A program made the translations under genes and the position numbers. The notes beneath the pieces were generated by a model, which was given only the letters and a program-made list of their open reading frames with translations, did not search any database and was not told where the DNA came from. From Leisingera sp. S132 (lineage in GTDB: Bacteria > Pseudomonadota > Alphaproteobacteria > Rhodobacterales > Rhodobacteraceae), in NCBI RefSeq assembly GCF_025144465.1, contig NZ_CP083553.1, positions 2,416,001 to 2,480,000 of the forward strand: a stretch of DNA of 64,000 nt. Reading direction: 5' to 3'. Each line of letters begins with the position of its first letter. Position 1 is the stretch's first letter. Positions 27,167 to 36,051 of the stretch are shown in pieces.

Positions 27167-28348
27167 TCAGGAATTTCCGATGCGCACGGTTGTTGCCACC
27201 GCATCCAGGCGGCTGACAGCCTCGGCGATGTCCTCATCCGTCAGGGTCAGCGGCGGCAGAAGGCGGATCACGTTATCCGCTGCCGGGACGGTGATCAGTT
27301 CGTTGGCGTAGCCTGCGTTGACCACATCAATGTTCGCCGCCGTGCACTTGAGGCCCAGCATCAGGCCGGAGCCGCGCACTTCCTCAAACACTTCGGGGTG
27401 ATCGGCAACCAGCCCCTCCAGCTTCTGCCGCAAGAGGCCTGCCTTGCGGTTCACCTCTGCCAGGAAATCCGGATCAGCGACGTGATCCATCACCGCGCAG
27501 CCCACAGCGCAGCCCAGCGGGTTGCCGCCGTAGGTGGAGCCATGGGTGCCCGCGGTCATGCCGCTGGCGGCCTCCTCTGTGGCCAGCACCGCGCCCAGCG
27601 GGAAGCCGCCGCCGATGCCTTTGGCCACCATCATGATATCCGGGGTGATGCCTGCCCATTCATGGGCAAACAGCTTGCCTGTCCGCCCCACCCCGCATTG
27701 CACCTCGTCGAGGATCAGCAGCAGGCCGTTGTCGTCGCAGATCTGGCGCAGCGCCTTCAGTTCTGCATCCGGGACCGGGCGGATGCCGCCCTCGCCCTGC
27801 ACCGGCTCGATCATGATGGCGGCGGTCTTCTCTGAGATAGCGTCGGTGACGCCGTCCAGGTCGCCGAAGGTCAGATGCACGAAACCGGGCAGAAGCGGGC
27901 CAAAGCCCTTGACCATCTTCTCGGAGCCCGCGGCAGCGATACCCGCAGACGACCGGCCATGGAAAGAGCCGTCGAAGGTGATGATCTCTACCCGCTCCGG
28001 CTGGCCCTTGTCGTAGAAAAACTTGCGCGCCATCTTCACCGCCAGCTCGCAGGCCTCGGTGCCGGAATTGGTGAAGAACACGGTATCGGCAAAGGTATGC
28101 TCCACCAGCCTGTCGGCCAGCGCCTGCTGCTGCGGGATGTGGTAGAGGTTGGAGACATGCCACAGGTTCTGCGCCTGAGAAGTCAGCGCCTCCACCAGCG
28201 CAGGATGGGCATGGCCCAGCGCGTTCACCGCGATGCCGGAGCCCAGATCCAGGAATCGGCGCCCGTCCGCCGTGGTCAGCCAGGCGCCTTCGCCTTTGAC
28301 GAACTCAAGCGGGGCACGGTTGTAGGTCGGCAGAACGGACGGGATCAT
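27167..28348 (-). CDS. argD: Acetylornithine aminotransferase
   Basis: A 393-residue class III PLP aminotransferase that converts N-acetylglutamate semialdehyde to N-acetylornithine (often also acting in lysine synthesis). Motifs are [29 protein letters not shown] and the PLP lysine in [14 protein letters not shown]. Several ATGs are possible (28366, 28357, 28348). I prefer 28348, [13 protein letters not shown], because AAGGA lies 8 nt upstream and the family starts there. Confidence 0.95.
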   Translation of the reverse strand: MIPSVLPTYNRAPLEFVKGEGAWLTTADGRRFLDLGSGIAVNALGHAHPALVEALTSQAQNLWHVSNLYHIPQQQALADRLVEHTFADTVFFTNSGTEACELAVKMARKFFYDKGQPERVEIITFDGSFHGRSSAGIAAAGSEKMVKGFGPLLPGFVHLTFGDLDGVTDAISEKTAAIMIEPVQGEGGIRPVPDAELKALRQICDDNGLLLILDEVQCGVGRTGKLFAHEWAGITPDIMMVAKGIGGGFPLGAVLATEEAASGMTAGTHGSTYGGNPLGCAVGCAVMDHVADPDFLAEVNRKAGLLRQKLEGLVADHPEVFEEVRGSGLMLGLKCTAANIDVVNAGYANELITVPAADNVIRLLPPLTLTDEDIAEAVSRLDAVATTVRIGNS

Positions 28349-28786
28349 CGGGATCATCCTTTTCAAAGGTGGAAGCCAAAGCTGTGACGGAAGCCTGGCC
28401 TTGGGTCAACGGTGGATCAATGGATTTCAAATGGAGGATGTGCTGCACGGCAGGCACAGGGGATCAAGGGCCGGTTACGCCAGGCGGCGTCGGCGTCGCG
28501 AGATGGGGGTGTAGGCGCGTTTGATCATGAGGAGGTTCCATAGTGGAGGTTTTGATGAAAGAAAACCCCTTTTGTGCAACCCGTCCCGCCAATTTGCCGC
28601 CGCCCGCAGCCCGCCCCTTTCACCTTTGGAGAAATACTCCGGGGTGAATTGGCCAAAGGCCAAGAGGGGCAGCGCCCCTTCTTCTCCAAACCTGCGGGGC
28701 AGCGCCCCTGCCCGCGAGGAAAGTTCCGGCTTCTGCCGAAGCCTTTCCCCTTGCATCCCGCGGCGGCTTGCCGCACCGCTGGTGCC
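28349..28786. other. intergenic region between divergent argD and DMT gene
   Basis: 438 nt without a convincing gene. It contains the second copy of the dispersed GGAGTATTTCT motif (28617-28641, minus) and two copies of the palindrome GGGGCAGCGCCCC, at about 28666 and 28697. Promoters for both divergent genes must lie here but I cannot fix their position. Confidence 0.5.
28617..28641. repeat. dispersed motif, copy 2
   Basis: On the minus strand this reads CCGGAGTATTTCTCCAAAGG followed by TGAAA, matching the argF-argD spacer motif at 27141 with a few substitutions. Both copies are intergenic. Confidence 0.5.
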
Positions 28787-29698
28787 ATGACGCGCAACAC
28801 TCCGCAGAACCCGGCCCTGGCCGCCGCCCTGATCCTGGCGGCCACCACCTTCATTGCGGGCACCACACTGCTGGCCAAGTCATTGGGGACAGATGTGCTG
28901 GGCGCGCCGCTGCATCCGCTGCAGATCAGCCACGGGCGCTTTCTGTTTGCCTTCATCGCAATTTCAACCGCTGTGCTGATCCTGCGCCCGCGCTTTATCC
29001 GCCCGCATTGGGGCTATCACATCGGGCGCACCTCTTTTGGCTGGGCCGGGGTCACGCTGATGTTTGCCTCGGTGGCCTATATCCCGCTGGCCGATGCCAC
29101 CGCGATCACCTTCCTGAACCCGGTCTTTGGCATGCTGCTGGCGATCCCGCTCCTCGGCGAACGCGTCGGACCCTGGCGCTGGGGCGCGGCGCTGATTGCG
29201 ATGGTGGGCGCGATGATCCTGCTCAGGCCGACGCCCGCCAGCTTCCAGCCGGCGGCGCTGCTGGCCCTGGGCGCGGCGGCTGTGATGGGGCTGGAGCTGA
29301 TTTTCATCAAGAAACTCGCAGGCCGTGAGGGGCCGCTGCAGGTGCTGTGGTTCAACAACCTTCTGGGCATGCTGATTGCCAGCGGCGCGGTGCTGCCGGT
29401 CTGGCAGATGCCGAGCCCGGCGCAATGGGCAGCGCTTGCGGCGCTGGGACTCTTGATGGCCTGCGCGCAGGCCTGTTTCATCAACGGCATGGCGCGGGCC
29501 GATGCCTCCTTTGTGGCGCCATTCAGCTATGCCACGCTGGTCTTTGCCGCGCTGTACGATTTCCTCGGTTTTGGCGTGGTGCCGGATGCCATTTCCTTCC
29601 TCGGCGCCTGCATCATCCTGGCGGGCGCTGCTGTTCTGGCCTGGCGCGAAGGCCGGGTCCGGCCGCCTGCGGGCCGCGCGGCAGCGGGCGCAAAATAA
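28787..29698 (+). CDS. DMT-superfamily transporter (EamA domains)
   Basis: A 303-residue membrane protein with ten predicted helices in two EamA repeats. The first repeat includes AITFLNPVFGMLLAIPLLGERV, and the second AFSYATLVFAALYDFLGFG-type segments. Such proteins export or import small metabolites; the substrate is unknown. The ATG at 28787 begins MTRNTPQNPALAAALIL and places the first helix directly after a short cytoplasmic tail; the frame upstream encodes no helix. Confidence 0.88.
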   Translation: MTRNTPQNPALAAALILAATTFIAGTTLLAKSLGTDVLGAPLHPLQISHGRFLFAFIAISTAVLILRPRFIRPHWGYHIGRTSFGWAGVTLMFASVAYIPLADATAITFLNPVFGMLLAIPLLGERVGPWRWGAALIAMVGAMILLRPTPASFQPAALLALGAAAVMGLELIFIKKLAGREGPLQVLWFNNLLGMLIASGAVLPVWQMPSPAQWAALAALGLLMACAQACFINGMARADASFVAPFSYATLVFAALYDFLGFGVVPDAISFLGACIILAGAAVLAWREGRVRPPAGRAAAGAK

Positions 29699-29830
29699 AC
29701 CGCGCCCGGTCCGCCCCTCGCAAAAAAGATTTTTCACGCCACTGGCCCGGCGGCGACGCTGAGGTCGAAAACAGGCATTTTCCGCCTGCCGGCCGCGCCA
29801 CCCTGACCCCAGCAGGACAGGAGCGCGACC

Positions 29831-31069
29831 ATGCACGAGCGGCGAATCCCGGAATGGCTGCGCCACGCGCCGGTGCCCTCGGTCCGGGACTTCGGCATCC
29901 TGGCGGGGCTGGAGGCAGTGGTGCGCGGCACGCTGATCTCGGTGTTTCCGCTGATCATGTACCGGGCGCTGGGAGATGCCGGGCTGGTCTCGGCCTCATA
30001 TTTCGCGGTGGGTATCCTGTCGCTGCTGGCCGGGCTGATGGTCCCCGCGCTGGTGCGGCTGGTGCCGCGCCGCTGGGCCTACTCCCTGGGCGCGGCGATG
30101 TTCGTGGCTTCGGCCGCGCTGGCGATCGAGGGCAGCCCGGCTTCGGTGCTGATGGCGCTGGCGCTCAACACCGTGGCCGCTGTCACCACCTTCATCTGTT
30201 TCAACGCCTATGTGCTGGACTACATTTCCCGGGTTGAGCTGGGCAAATGCGAGACCTCGCGGATGTTCTACTCGGCGCTTGGCTGGACCGCCGGGCCGAT
30301 GGCCGGCGTGCTGCTGCTGGACTGGTGGCCGCCTGCCCCGTTCCTGATCTCTGCCGCGGCGGCGCTCATGATGCTTGCCGCCTTCTGGTGGATGCGGATG
30401 GGCAACGGCAAGCAGATCGCCCGCGCCCGCGGCACGGCCTCCAGCCCGCTGACATACCTGCCGCGCTTTCTGGAGCAGCCGCGGCTGATCACCGGCTTCC
30501 TGTTTGCGGTGATCCGCTCGGCCGGCTGGTGGATCTATGTGGTCTACCTGCCGATCTTCGCCATCGAAAAGGGGCTTGGACAGGAACTGGGCGGCATCCT
30601 CTTGTCCGTGACCAACGCCTGCCTGTTCGGCGCGCCGCTGCTGCAGCGCTGGGTGCAGCGGCATTCGATCCGGAGGGCGGTGCGCACGGGGTTTCTGACC
30701 GTCGCGGCCTGTTTCAGCGCGGCGGCGGCGCTGCAGGGCTGGCCCGCGGTATCGGTGGGTCTGCTGATGGCAGGGTCCGCGGCGCTGATCCTGCTGGACA
30801 TCTGCGGCGGGCTGCCCTTCCTGATGGCAGTGAAACCTTCCGAGCGGACGGAGATGTCGGCGGTCTATTCCAGTTACCGGGACATCTCCGGCATCCTGAC
30901 GCCCGGGGCCGCCTGGCTGGTGCTGATGGTGTCGCCGCTGGCCGGGATCTTTGCGGCTGGCGGTGCGGCGGCGGCCTTTGCGGCGCTGCTGGCGGGCAAG
31001 CTGCATCCGCGGCTGGGGCGCAAGAAGGCGGCACCTCCGCCTGCAGAGGATCCCCTGCCCGCGGAATGA
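29831..31069 (+). CDS. MFS transporter
   Basis: A 412-residue protein with about twelve hydrophobic segments, beginning with a 25-residue cytoplasmic N-terminus. Internal short basic loops (RLVPRRWAY, RHSIRRAVR) fall between helices as in the major facilitator superfamily, and an Ala/Pro-rich tail closes the protein. The substrate is unknown. AGGACAGGAG lies about 8 nt before the ATG. It converges on the ABC permease gene, with 5 nt between stops. Confidence 0.85.
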   Translation: MHERRIPEWLRHAPVPSVRDFGILAGLEAVVRGTLISVFPLIMYRALGDAGLVSASYFAVGILSLLAGLMVPALVRLVPRRWAYSLGAAMFVASAALAIEGSPASVLMALALNTVAAVTTFICFNAYVLDYISRVELGKCETSRMFYSALGWTAGPMAGVLLLDWWPPAPFLISAAAALMMLAAFWWMRMGNGKQIARARGTASSPLTYLPRFLEQPRLITGFLFAVIRSAGWWIYVVYLPIFAIEKGLGQELGGILLSVTNACLFGAPLLQRWVQRHSIRRAVRTGFLTVAACFSAAAALQGWPAVSVGLLMAGSAALILLDICGGLPFLMAVKPSERTEMSAVYSSYRDISGILTPGAAWLVLMVSPLAGIFAAGGAAAAFAALLAGKLHPRLGRKKAAPPPAEDPLPAE

Positions 31070-31074
31070 AGGCG

Positions 31075-31887
31075 TCAGGGTTTCAGGCGGTAGCCTGTGC
31101 GCAGCATCACCCAGGCCAGCAGGCAGACGGCAAAGGTGGCGCTGCCGCAGACCATCAGCCCCAGCAAGGGCGGGCTGTCGGAGGTGCCGATCACCCCGAA
31201 TCGCACCCCGTCGATCAGGTAGAACACCGGGTTCAGATGCGAGATCACTTTCAGAACCGGCGGCAGCGCCTCCACCGAATAAAACGTGCCAGACAGGAAA
31301 GCCAAAGGCGTCACGATGAAATTCGTGATCGCTGCCATCTGGTCGAACTTGTCGGCGAACACGCCGGCGACGATGCCCAGACCGCCCAGGAAGGCCGCCC
31401 CCAGCACGATGAAAACCAGCGCCACCAGCGGGTGCGCAGGCACGATCTGCAAGACCGCCATCAGCCCCAGCCCGATGCCCAGCGCCACCAGCGTGCCGCG
31501 CGCCACCGCGCCGGCCAGATAGCCCAGCAGGATCTCCAGCCCCGACAGGGGCGGCATCAGCGTGTCGACGATATTGCCCTGCACCTTGGCAATAACGATG
31601 GAGGATGAGGTATTTGCAAAAGCATTCTGGATCACCGTCATCATCATGATGCCCGGCGCCAGGAAGGTCAGGAACGGCACCCCCATCACATCGCCGCGCT
31701 TGGGGCCGATGGCGATGTTGAAGATCATCAGGAACAGCGCCGCGGTCACAAGCGGCGCCAGCAAGGTCTGGGTCCAGACCGCCAGGAACCGCTTCACCTC
31801 GCGCCAGGCCAGCGCCCTGAGCCCCAGCCAGTTCACCCGCCCGAACCGGCGCGTGCCCAGTTCCACCTGATAGCCCTGCTCTGCCAT
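31075..31887 (-). CDS. ABC-2 type permease
   Basis: A 270-residue inner-membrane permease of the YadH/NodJ type. About six helices are visible, with the diagnostic LAPGIMMMTVIQNAF and the C-terminal PLAFLSGTFYSVEALPPVL and NPVFYLIDGVRFG segments. These subunits pair with an ATP-binding protein to export lipids, glycans or drugs. No ATPase gene is adjacent, so its partner lies elsewhere. The ATG at 31887 starts MAEQGYQVELG. It is divergent from gcrA. Confidence 0.9.
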   Translation of the reverse strand: MAEQGYQVELGTRRFGRVNWLGLRALAWREVKRFLAVWTQTLLAPLVTAALFLMIFNIAIGPKRGDVMGVPFLTFLAPGIMMMTVIQNAFANTSSSIVIAKVQGNIVDTLMPPLSGLEILLGYLAGAVARGTLVALGIGLGLMAVLQIVPAHPLVALVFIVLGAAFLGGLGIVAGVFADKFDQMAAITNFIVTPLAFLSGTFYSVEALPPVLKVISHLNPVFYLIDGVRFGVIGTSDSPPLLGLMVCGSATFAVCLLAWVMLRTGYRLKP

Positions 31888-32047
31888 GCTGCCCCCCGCG
31901 TTTCGCTTGCCTGACTGCATAACGGCTGGGGCAATAGGCGCAAGATGCCTTGTAACTCCGCCCGCAGTGATTAGAATAGGGGATCACACGGAATATGATG
32001 GCGGCCGCAGAACCCCTGGGGCCGCTATTAGCTTGGAAAGGCAACAG

Positions 32048-32647
32048 ATGTCCTGGACAGACGAGCGCGTCGAACTGCTCAAGAAAATGTGGGGCGAGGG
32101 CCAGTCGGCCAGCCAGATCGCCAAGGAACTGGGCGGCGTCACCCGCAACGCCGTGATCGGCAAGGTGCACCGGCTCGGCCTGTCCAACCGCAACAGCGGC
32201 GGATCCAAGGCGGCTGAGCCGAAGGAAAAGCCGGCCGCCGCCCCCGCGACCGCCGCGCCGAAACCTGCCGCAGCCGCAGCCAAGCCCAAGCCGCAGCCCA
32301 AGACCGAACCGGCCCGCCCGGCCGCGGCCCAGCCCGTGGCAGACGCCAAGCCCGCAACGCCTGCCCGCCGTCAGATCATCCCGGCCGGCCAGCCGCTGCC
32401 GCCGCAGCCTTCGGCCAATGAAATCAGCCCCGAGGCGCTGGCCAAGGTCAACGAGATCGAGAAGAAGGCCAAGAAGCTGAGCCTGATGGAACTGACCGAG
32501 CGCACCTGCAAATGGCCGGTCGGCGATCCGGCAACCGAGGACTTCTGGTTCTGCGGCCTGCCCTCGCAGCAGGGCAAACCCTACTGCGAGGCGCATGTGG
32601 GCGTGGCGTTCCAGCCGATGTCCTCGCGCCGCGACCGCCGCCGCTGA
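32048..32647 (+). CDS. gcrA: GcrA cell-cycle regulator
   Basis: GcrA acts with sigma-70 RNA polymerase at promoters methylated by CcrM in alphaproteobacteria. The 199-residue product has the N-terminal DNA-binding helix-turn-helix (MSWTDERVELLKKMWGEG, SQIAKELGG, RNAVIGKVHRLGL), a Pro/Ala/Lys-rich linker (residues about 60-125) and the C-terminal sigma-interacting domain with CKWPVGDP, FWFCG and PYCEAH. The ATG at 32048 follows GGAAAGG. A strong terminator follows. Confidence 0.96.
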   Translation: MSWTDERVELLKKMWGEGQSASQIAKELGGVTRNAVIGKVHRLGLSNRNSGGSKAAEPKEKPAAAPATAAPKPAAAAAKPKPQPKTEPARPAAAQPVADAKPATPARRQIIPAGQPLPPQPSANEISPEALAKVNEIEKKAKKLSLMELTERTCKWPVGDPATEDFWFCGLPSQQGKPYCEAHVGVAFQPMSSRRDRRR

Positions 32648-32997
32648 CCGGCGCAGCCCGAAGATTTCAAAGCCCCGGCACTGCGTCCGGGGCTTTTTGC
32701 TTAAAAGGTCTGCCGACTGGTGAACGGGGCGCGCGGTAAGGTGCTTTGTCCAGCATCCTGCAGGAAACAGACCTTTCCAGGCATCGGATGGGCTAACGCC
32801 TATACCGGCATTGCAAACCTTCGGGTTGCCTTGGACGCTTGATTCCGGCTGACGCCTACAACAGACATCGCCAAAGTCGTGCGCAATACAAGACAAAACA
32901 TTCCAAATGGCGCGGATGGGCATTTGGATCTAAGCGAAAGCGGCCGGAATTGAAACGACCCTAGCAGGGTTGGCGAACAGCTAAGGATTGCTTCTGG
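32648..32997. other. 350-nt intergenic region after gcrA
   Basis: After the terminator (32669-32699) there is no open frame with plausible coding character. Composition is more balanced than in the genes, with several AT-rich patches at 32880-32960. The downstream DUF995-like gene is convergent, so promoters are not expected here. An unseen small RNA cannot be excluded. Confidence 0.4.
32669..32699 (+). terminator. Rho-independent terminator of gcrA
   Basis: AAAGCCCCGG (32669-32678) pairs with CCGGGGCTTT (32687-32696), then TTT. It lies 21 nt after the stop. Confidence 0.85.
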
Positions 32998-33516
32998 TTA
33001 ATCAAGGAGCCGCAGTTCCGAAATGCCGAGCGTTGCCAGTAATGCAGAATATCTTGCGGCGACCGTGTTGCCTGCGCTCAGGCTTGCCCCGGAGAACGGA
33101 AACCAGGGGTCAGCCATGCTTCCGGTTGTGGACCACATCTCGCCGGCGGCATCCCGGCGGTAGAAGGAACAGTTGCGGGCGCGGCGGGTTTCGATCCCGA
33201 AGTCCTGGCGCCAGGCCCAGGTGCCTTCATAACACATGCGGCTTAGGGTGGTGACATGCCAGCGGCCGCGGCCGACGCTTTGATCGGCTTCGTTGACCGC
33301 CCAGAAAGTACCGTCCGGGGCCCAATAGGCATAGGAGCCGCTGCCCCAGTCCTCGGTCTGCCCGGCGAACATGCGGTACAGATCCGCCGGTTCCGGCGTT
33401 GTGGCGTCCTTGGGGACATGTGAACCGAACTGGAAATCTGCCCTGGCCGGATCCGCGCCGGCAGGCATCAGAAACACAGCCGCCAGCACAGAAGCAATAC
33501 CAAACCGAAATCCCAT
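32998..33516 (-). CDS. DUF995-like secreted protein of the exopolysaccharide locus
   Basis: A 172-residue protein with a signal peptide (MGFRFGIASVLAAVFLMPAG, cleavage near residue 22-27). The mature part has YAYWAPDGTFWAVNEADQSV and GRGRWHVTT, a pattern I associate with DUF995 (lipocalin-like or dehydrogenase-like small beta proteins found near polysaccharide genes), and CYEGTWAW. The assignment is by motif and moderate. It lies last in the minus-strand polysaccharide cluster, 157 nt downstream of the GH128 gene, so a role in glycan modification or secretion is inferred. Confidence 0.6.
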   Translation of the reverse strand: MGFRFGIASVLAAVFLMPAGADPARADFQFGSHVPKDATTPEPADLYRMFAGQTEDWGSGSYAYWAPDGTFWAVNEADQSVGRGRWHVTTLSRMCYEGTWAWRQDFGIETRRARNCSFYRRDAAGEMWSTTGSMADPWFPFSGASLSAGNTVAARYSALLATLGISELRLLD

Positions 33517-33673
33517 AACGATACCCCCACCGCTGCTTACACTGCTAACAAATAGGGCGAAGCCTGCGTTGTTCCACGGTTTTTTCCAACGCAGCCCGCC
33601 AGGCAGCCGGTTGGAGCAGCGGCGGGCAGGCCCTGCGTGCCGGGACAGGCCGGAAAGTTTCGAAAGCCGCTGC

Positions 33674-34519
33674 TTAGCGGTCAAGACCGGCAGAGCGGTA
33701 GGACGCTGCGGCAGCCACGGCGCGGCTGAAGGCCGTGCCCGCGGGGGTCGGGTTCAGCCCGTCCGTTACCAGGTTGATCCGCGGTGTGCGGCCGTTCCAG
33801 GGGTAGGGGTTTGCCGAAAACCAGGCATAGCGCTCGACAAACGGCAGTCTCTCCAGCATTGGGATCGCGGCCTGGATGAAGCGGGCGTTGTCCCGGTGTG
33901 TGGCCCGGCCGGGACGATCCCAGTCTATATAGGCAAACTCGGTCACCCAGACGGGCCGCTTGTATTCCCGGTGAACCGCGATCAGCCAGTCGCGGAAATG
34001 GTCCGTATCCCCGTCGGTTGTATAATAATGCACCGCCATGAAGTCGACGCGCAGCCCGCGCCGCTCTGCCTCGGCCATGAAGCGCCGTTGCCAGGATCCG
34101 GCCCCCAGGGTGTTGTCCCGCGTCACCGCCGGGCTGCCCAAGCGCAGACCGCGCGCTTCAAGCCTGGGCCACAGTGCTATGGCCTCGGCCACACTCATGC
34201 CGGCCTGATGGCCGCCGCCGTTGCCGTCGGGTTCGTTGAAACCAAGCAGGGCATGCACCGGGCGGCTGGAAACAATTGGATCATCGATATTGCCGGCGCT
34301 GTGGATCATCGGCACAAATTCCACTGAACGGCGCAGCGGTCCTTTGTGTTCGATCTGGTCGGTGCGCCAGTCGTAGTACCAGCCGAGCCCCGGCTGATCC
34401 TCGATCCAGCCGAGCATCGTGTAGCTGGGGTTTTCCCAGGCGCCAACACCGGCGCGCTGCGCCTGTCCTGTCTGTGCCAGCGCCATCAGGGCGCAGGCCG
34501 CCAGTAACAACCTGATCAT
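33674..34519 (-). CDS. GH128-type glycoside hydrolase (Asl1-like), secreted
   Basis: A 281-residue enzyme with a signal peptide (MIRLLLAACALMALAQTGQA). The catalytic core fits the Asl1/GH128 TIM-barrel: GFNEPDGNG near residue 93 would carry the acid/base Glu, and VWVTEFAYIDWDR near 200 the nucleophile Glu. The family includes beta-1,3-glucanases. It belongs to the exopolysaccharide cluster, presumably trimming or degrading the polymer in the periplasm or outside. A Trp-rich N-terminus (GWYYDWRT) is typical of sugar-binding clefts. Confidence 0.82.
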   Translation of the reverse strand: MIRLLLAACALMALAQTGQAQRAGVGAWENPSYTMLGWIEDQPGLGWYYDWRTDQIEHKGPLRRSVEFVPMIHSAGNIDDPIVSSRPVHALLGFNEPDGNGGGHQAGMSVAEAIALWPRLEARGLRLGSPAVTRDNTLGAGSWQRRFMAEAERRGLRVDFMAVHYYTTDGDTDHFRDWLIAVHREYKRPVWVTEFAYIDWDRPGRATHRDNARFIQAAIPMLERLPFVERYAWFSANPYPWNGRTPRINLVTDGLNPTPAGTAFSRAVAAAASYRSAGLDR

Positions 34520-34580
34520 TCTTGCTCTGCCTCAATCGGCTGGCGCTATCTGCGAAAGCCCGCAGCAGGTGCCGCCTGTG

Positions 34581-34832
34581 TCAGTTCTTGTAGCAGCGCG
34601 AGCGTTTGCCAAAGCCCGCAGGCGAGCAGATGTAGCTGCCGTTGCCAAGCGAAGCGGGGCCGCTCAGCCGGACCGGGCGGCGGGTTTCCGCGCCGCGCAA
34701 AAGGTTCAGTTTTCCGTAGGATTGCGCCGCAGCTTTTGTCGAAGAGGAGGCGCTGGCTTCAGCGGCAAATACTCCAATAGCCGCAAACGCCAGAACCGGC
34801 ACGCAAACTGCGCGTGCGAATTGACATAACAT
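34581..34832 (-). CDS. Small secreted protein with a C-terminal cysteine motif
   Basis: An 83-residue protein with a signal peptide (VCVPVLAFAAIGVFAAEASA). The mature part ends SYICSPAGFGKRSRCYKN. I recall the CSP/CTP-x-GFG-x-x-SRCY ending in small roseobacter proteins, without function. AGGAGA lies 6 nt before the ATG at 34832. It sits between the two glycoside hydrolase genes, so it may be an extracellular accessory factor, but that is speculative. Confidence 0.65.
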   Translation of the reverse strand: MLCQFARAVCVPVLAFAAIGVFAAEASASSSTKAAAQSYGKLNLLRGAETRRPVRLSGPASLGNGSYICSPAGFGKRSRCYKN

Positions 34833-35002
34833 TCACTGTCTCCTGCCTGTATACCCAGCATGACCCGGCGGCAGTTGTGTCACTCCGTTCCGGCATCATG
34901 ATACCGGTACTTAGCAAAATCCGCTGCCGCATACCAAGATTTTGCGCAGCAAGATGTTGAGATTTGGAAAACTGCAGCGGATCGGCCAGCATCCGTTACG
35001 AT

Positions 35003-35126
35003 GGGCCGCCCCCTTTTTGGGAGGCGGCCCGGAAGTAAGATGCTGAGAATAAACGGCCGTCCGGCGTGGTGCCTTGGCTGGTGCGCGGGACGGGCCGGGC
35101 GGCGGGAATCCGCCGCTATGGCCCGG
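35003..35126 (-). terminator. two GC-rich hairpins downstream of the GH26 gene
   Basis: Hairpin one is GGGCCGCC (35003-35010) with GGCGGCCC (35023-35030). Hairpin two is CCGGGC-GGCGG (35095-35105) with CCGCC (35110-35114) and GCCCGG (35121-35126). The second lies immediately after the stop at 35127. Neither has a strong T run on the minus strand, so they may attenuate rather than end transcription. Confidence 0.35.
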
Positions 35127-36047
35127 TCAGCGGCTTAGTTCGGCAGCTTGAGATCCAAGCGCGTTGCCGGGAAAACGCCAGTCCGGCAGCCCGTAGCCGT
35201 CCGGCCAGGGGTAAACTTCCTGCTGATTGAAATAGACCACCGCCTGCAGCTCAGGAAAGTCTTTCAGATCCTGGCGGACATCCTGGTTCCAGCGCTCGAC
35301 ATATTCGTCGCTGCCGACATAGCCCAGTTCGGCCACCACAATCGGCCGCCTGAATTGCAGCGCCTGCTGGTAGCGCGGGGTGAGAATATCGCGGAATGTC
35401 TGCTCCTGCCCCAGCACATCGCGCTCCCATTGCTGCAGGCCGAAAACCGACAGGCCGATCACATCCGCATAGTCATCGCCCGGATAGTAATCAGCAAAAC
35501 CATCATGGCCCAGCGGCGACCACATATAGTCGAAATCCTCCGATACTTGGCGGCAAACATCGATCACGCGGCGGTAGGCCCTGATATAAGTGTCCGGGTT
35601 CCAGTTGGCCCAGATGAACTGGCCGCTTGCGTCTTCCATCTCCTGCGCCCACCGGATGGTGACCGGGCTTTGGAACTCACTCAGCGCCGCGCAGATCGCC
35701 CGCATGTTGGCATCATACTGTCCGTTTGCGATCCCCTCGATCAGATGGGCGGGGGTATTGCGCTCGTCCCGGGTCCAGGTCCAGGGCTCGATGGTGACCA
35801 GGACCGCGCGGTTTCTTTCGGCAGCATAGGTGTCGGCATCCTGCAGCGAGGGCAGATGGACGTCCTCCCAGGGCAGGAACAGATGTTCGATCTGGACATC
35901 GGGATCCTCGGAAAACCGCCCGTCCGGATCATAAACGCCAAACGGCAATTCTCCCGGAGGCGCGGCGGAAACGGCGCCGGACAAAGCCGTGGCCAGCGCC
36001 GTAGCGCAGAAGGTCATATGCATGGCAATACGGTGCTGCTGCTTCAT
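35127..36047 (-). CDS. GH26-like glycoside hydrolase, secreted
   Basis: A 306-residue protein with a signal peptide (MHMTFCATALATALSGAVSA; residues about 9-28). The catalytic signatures fit GH26 (beta-mannanase and relatives): TIRWAQEMEDASGQ with the acid/base Glu, and PIVVAELGYVGS with the nucleophile Glu. The ATG at 36047 is preferred to 36065 because CGGGAG lies 8 nt upstream and it avoids overlap with the synthase stop (36052). It is 4 nt downstream of the synthase gene, so strongly coupled. Likely role: editing, releasing or degrading the exopolysaccharide. Confidence 0.85.
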   Translation of the reverse strand: MKQQHRIAMHMTFCATALATALSGAVSAAPPGELPFGVYDPDGRFSEDPDVQIEHLFLPWEDVHLPSLQDADTYAAERNRAVLVTIEPWTWTRDERNTPAHLIEGIANGQYDANMRAICAALSEFQSPVTIRWAQEMEDASGQFIWANWNPDTYIRAYRRVIDVCRQVSEDFDYMWSPLGHDGFADYYPGDDYADVIGLSVFGLQQWERDVLGQEQTFRDILTPRYQQALQFRRPIVVAELGYVGSDEYVERWNQDVRQDLKDFPELQAVVYFNQQEVYPWPDGYGLPDWRFPGNALGSQAAELSR

Positions 36048-36051
36048 TGTA

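Noticed and set aside
29996-32923. 975-residue minus-strand frame
   Set aside because: Opposes the MFS transporter and gcrA genes and crosses the ABC permease in another frame; repeated Arg/Gly-rich antisense character.
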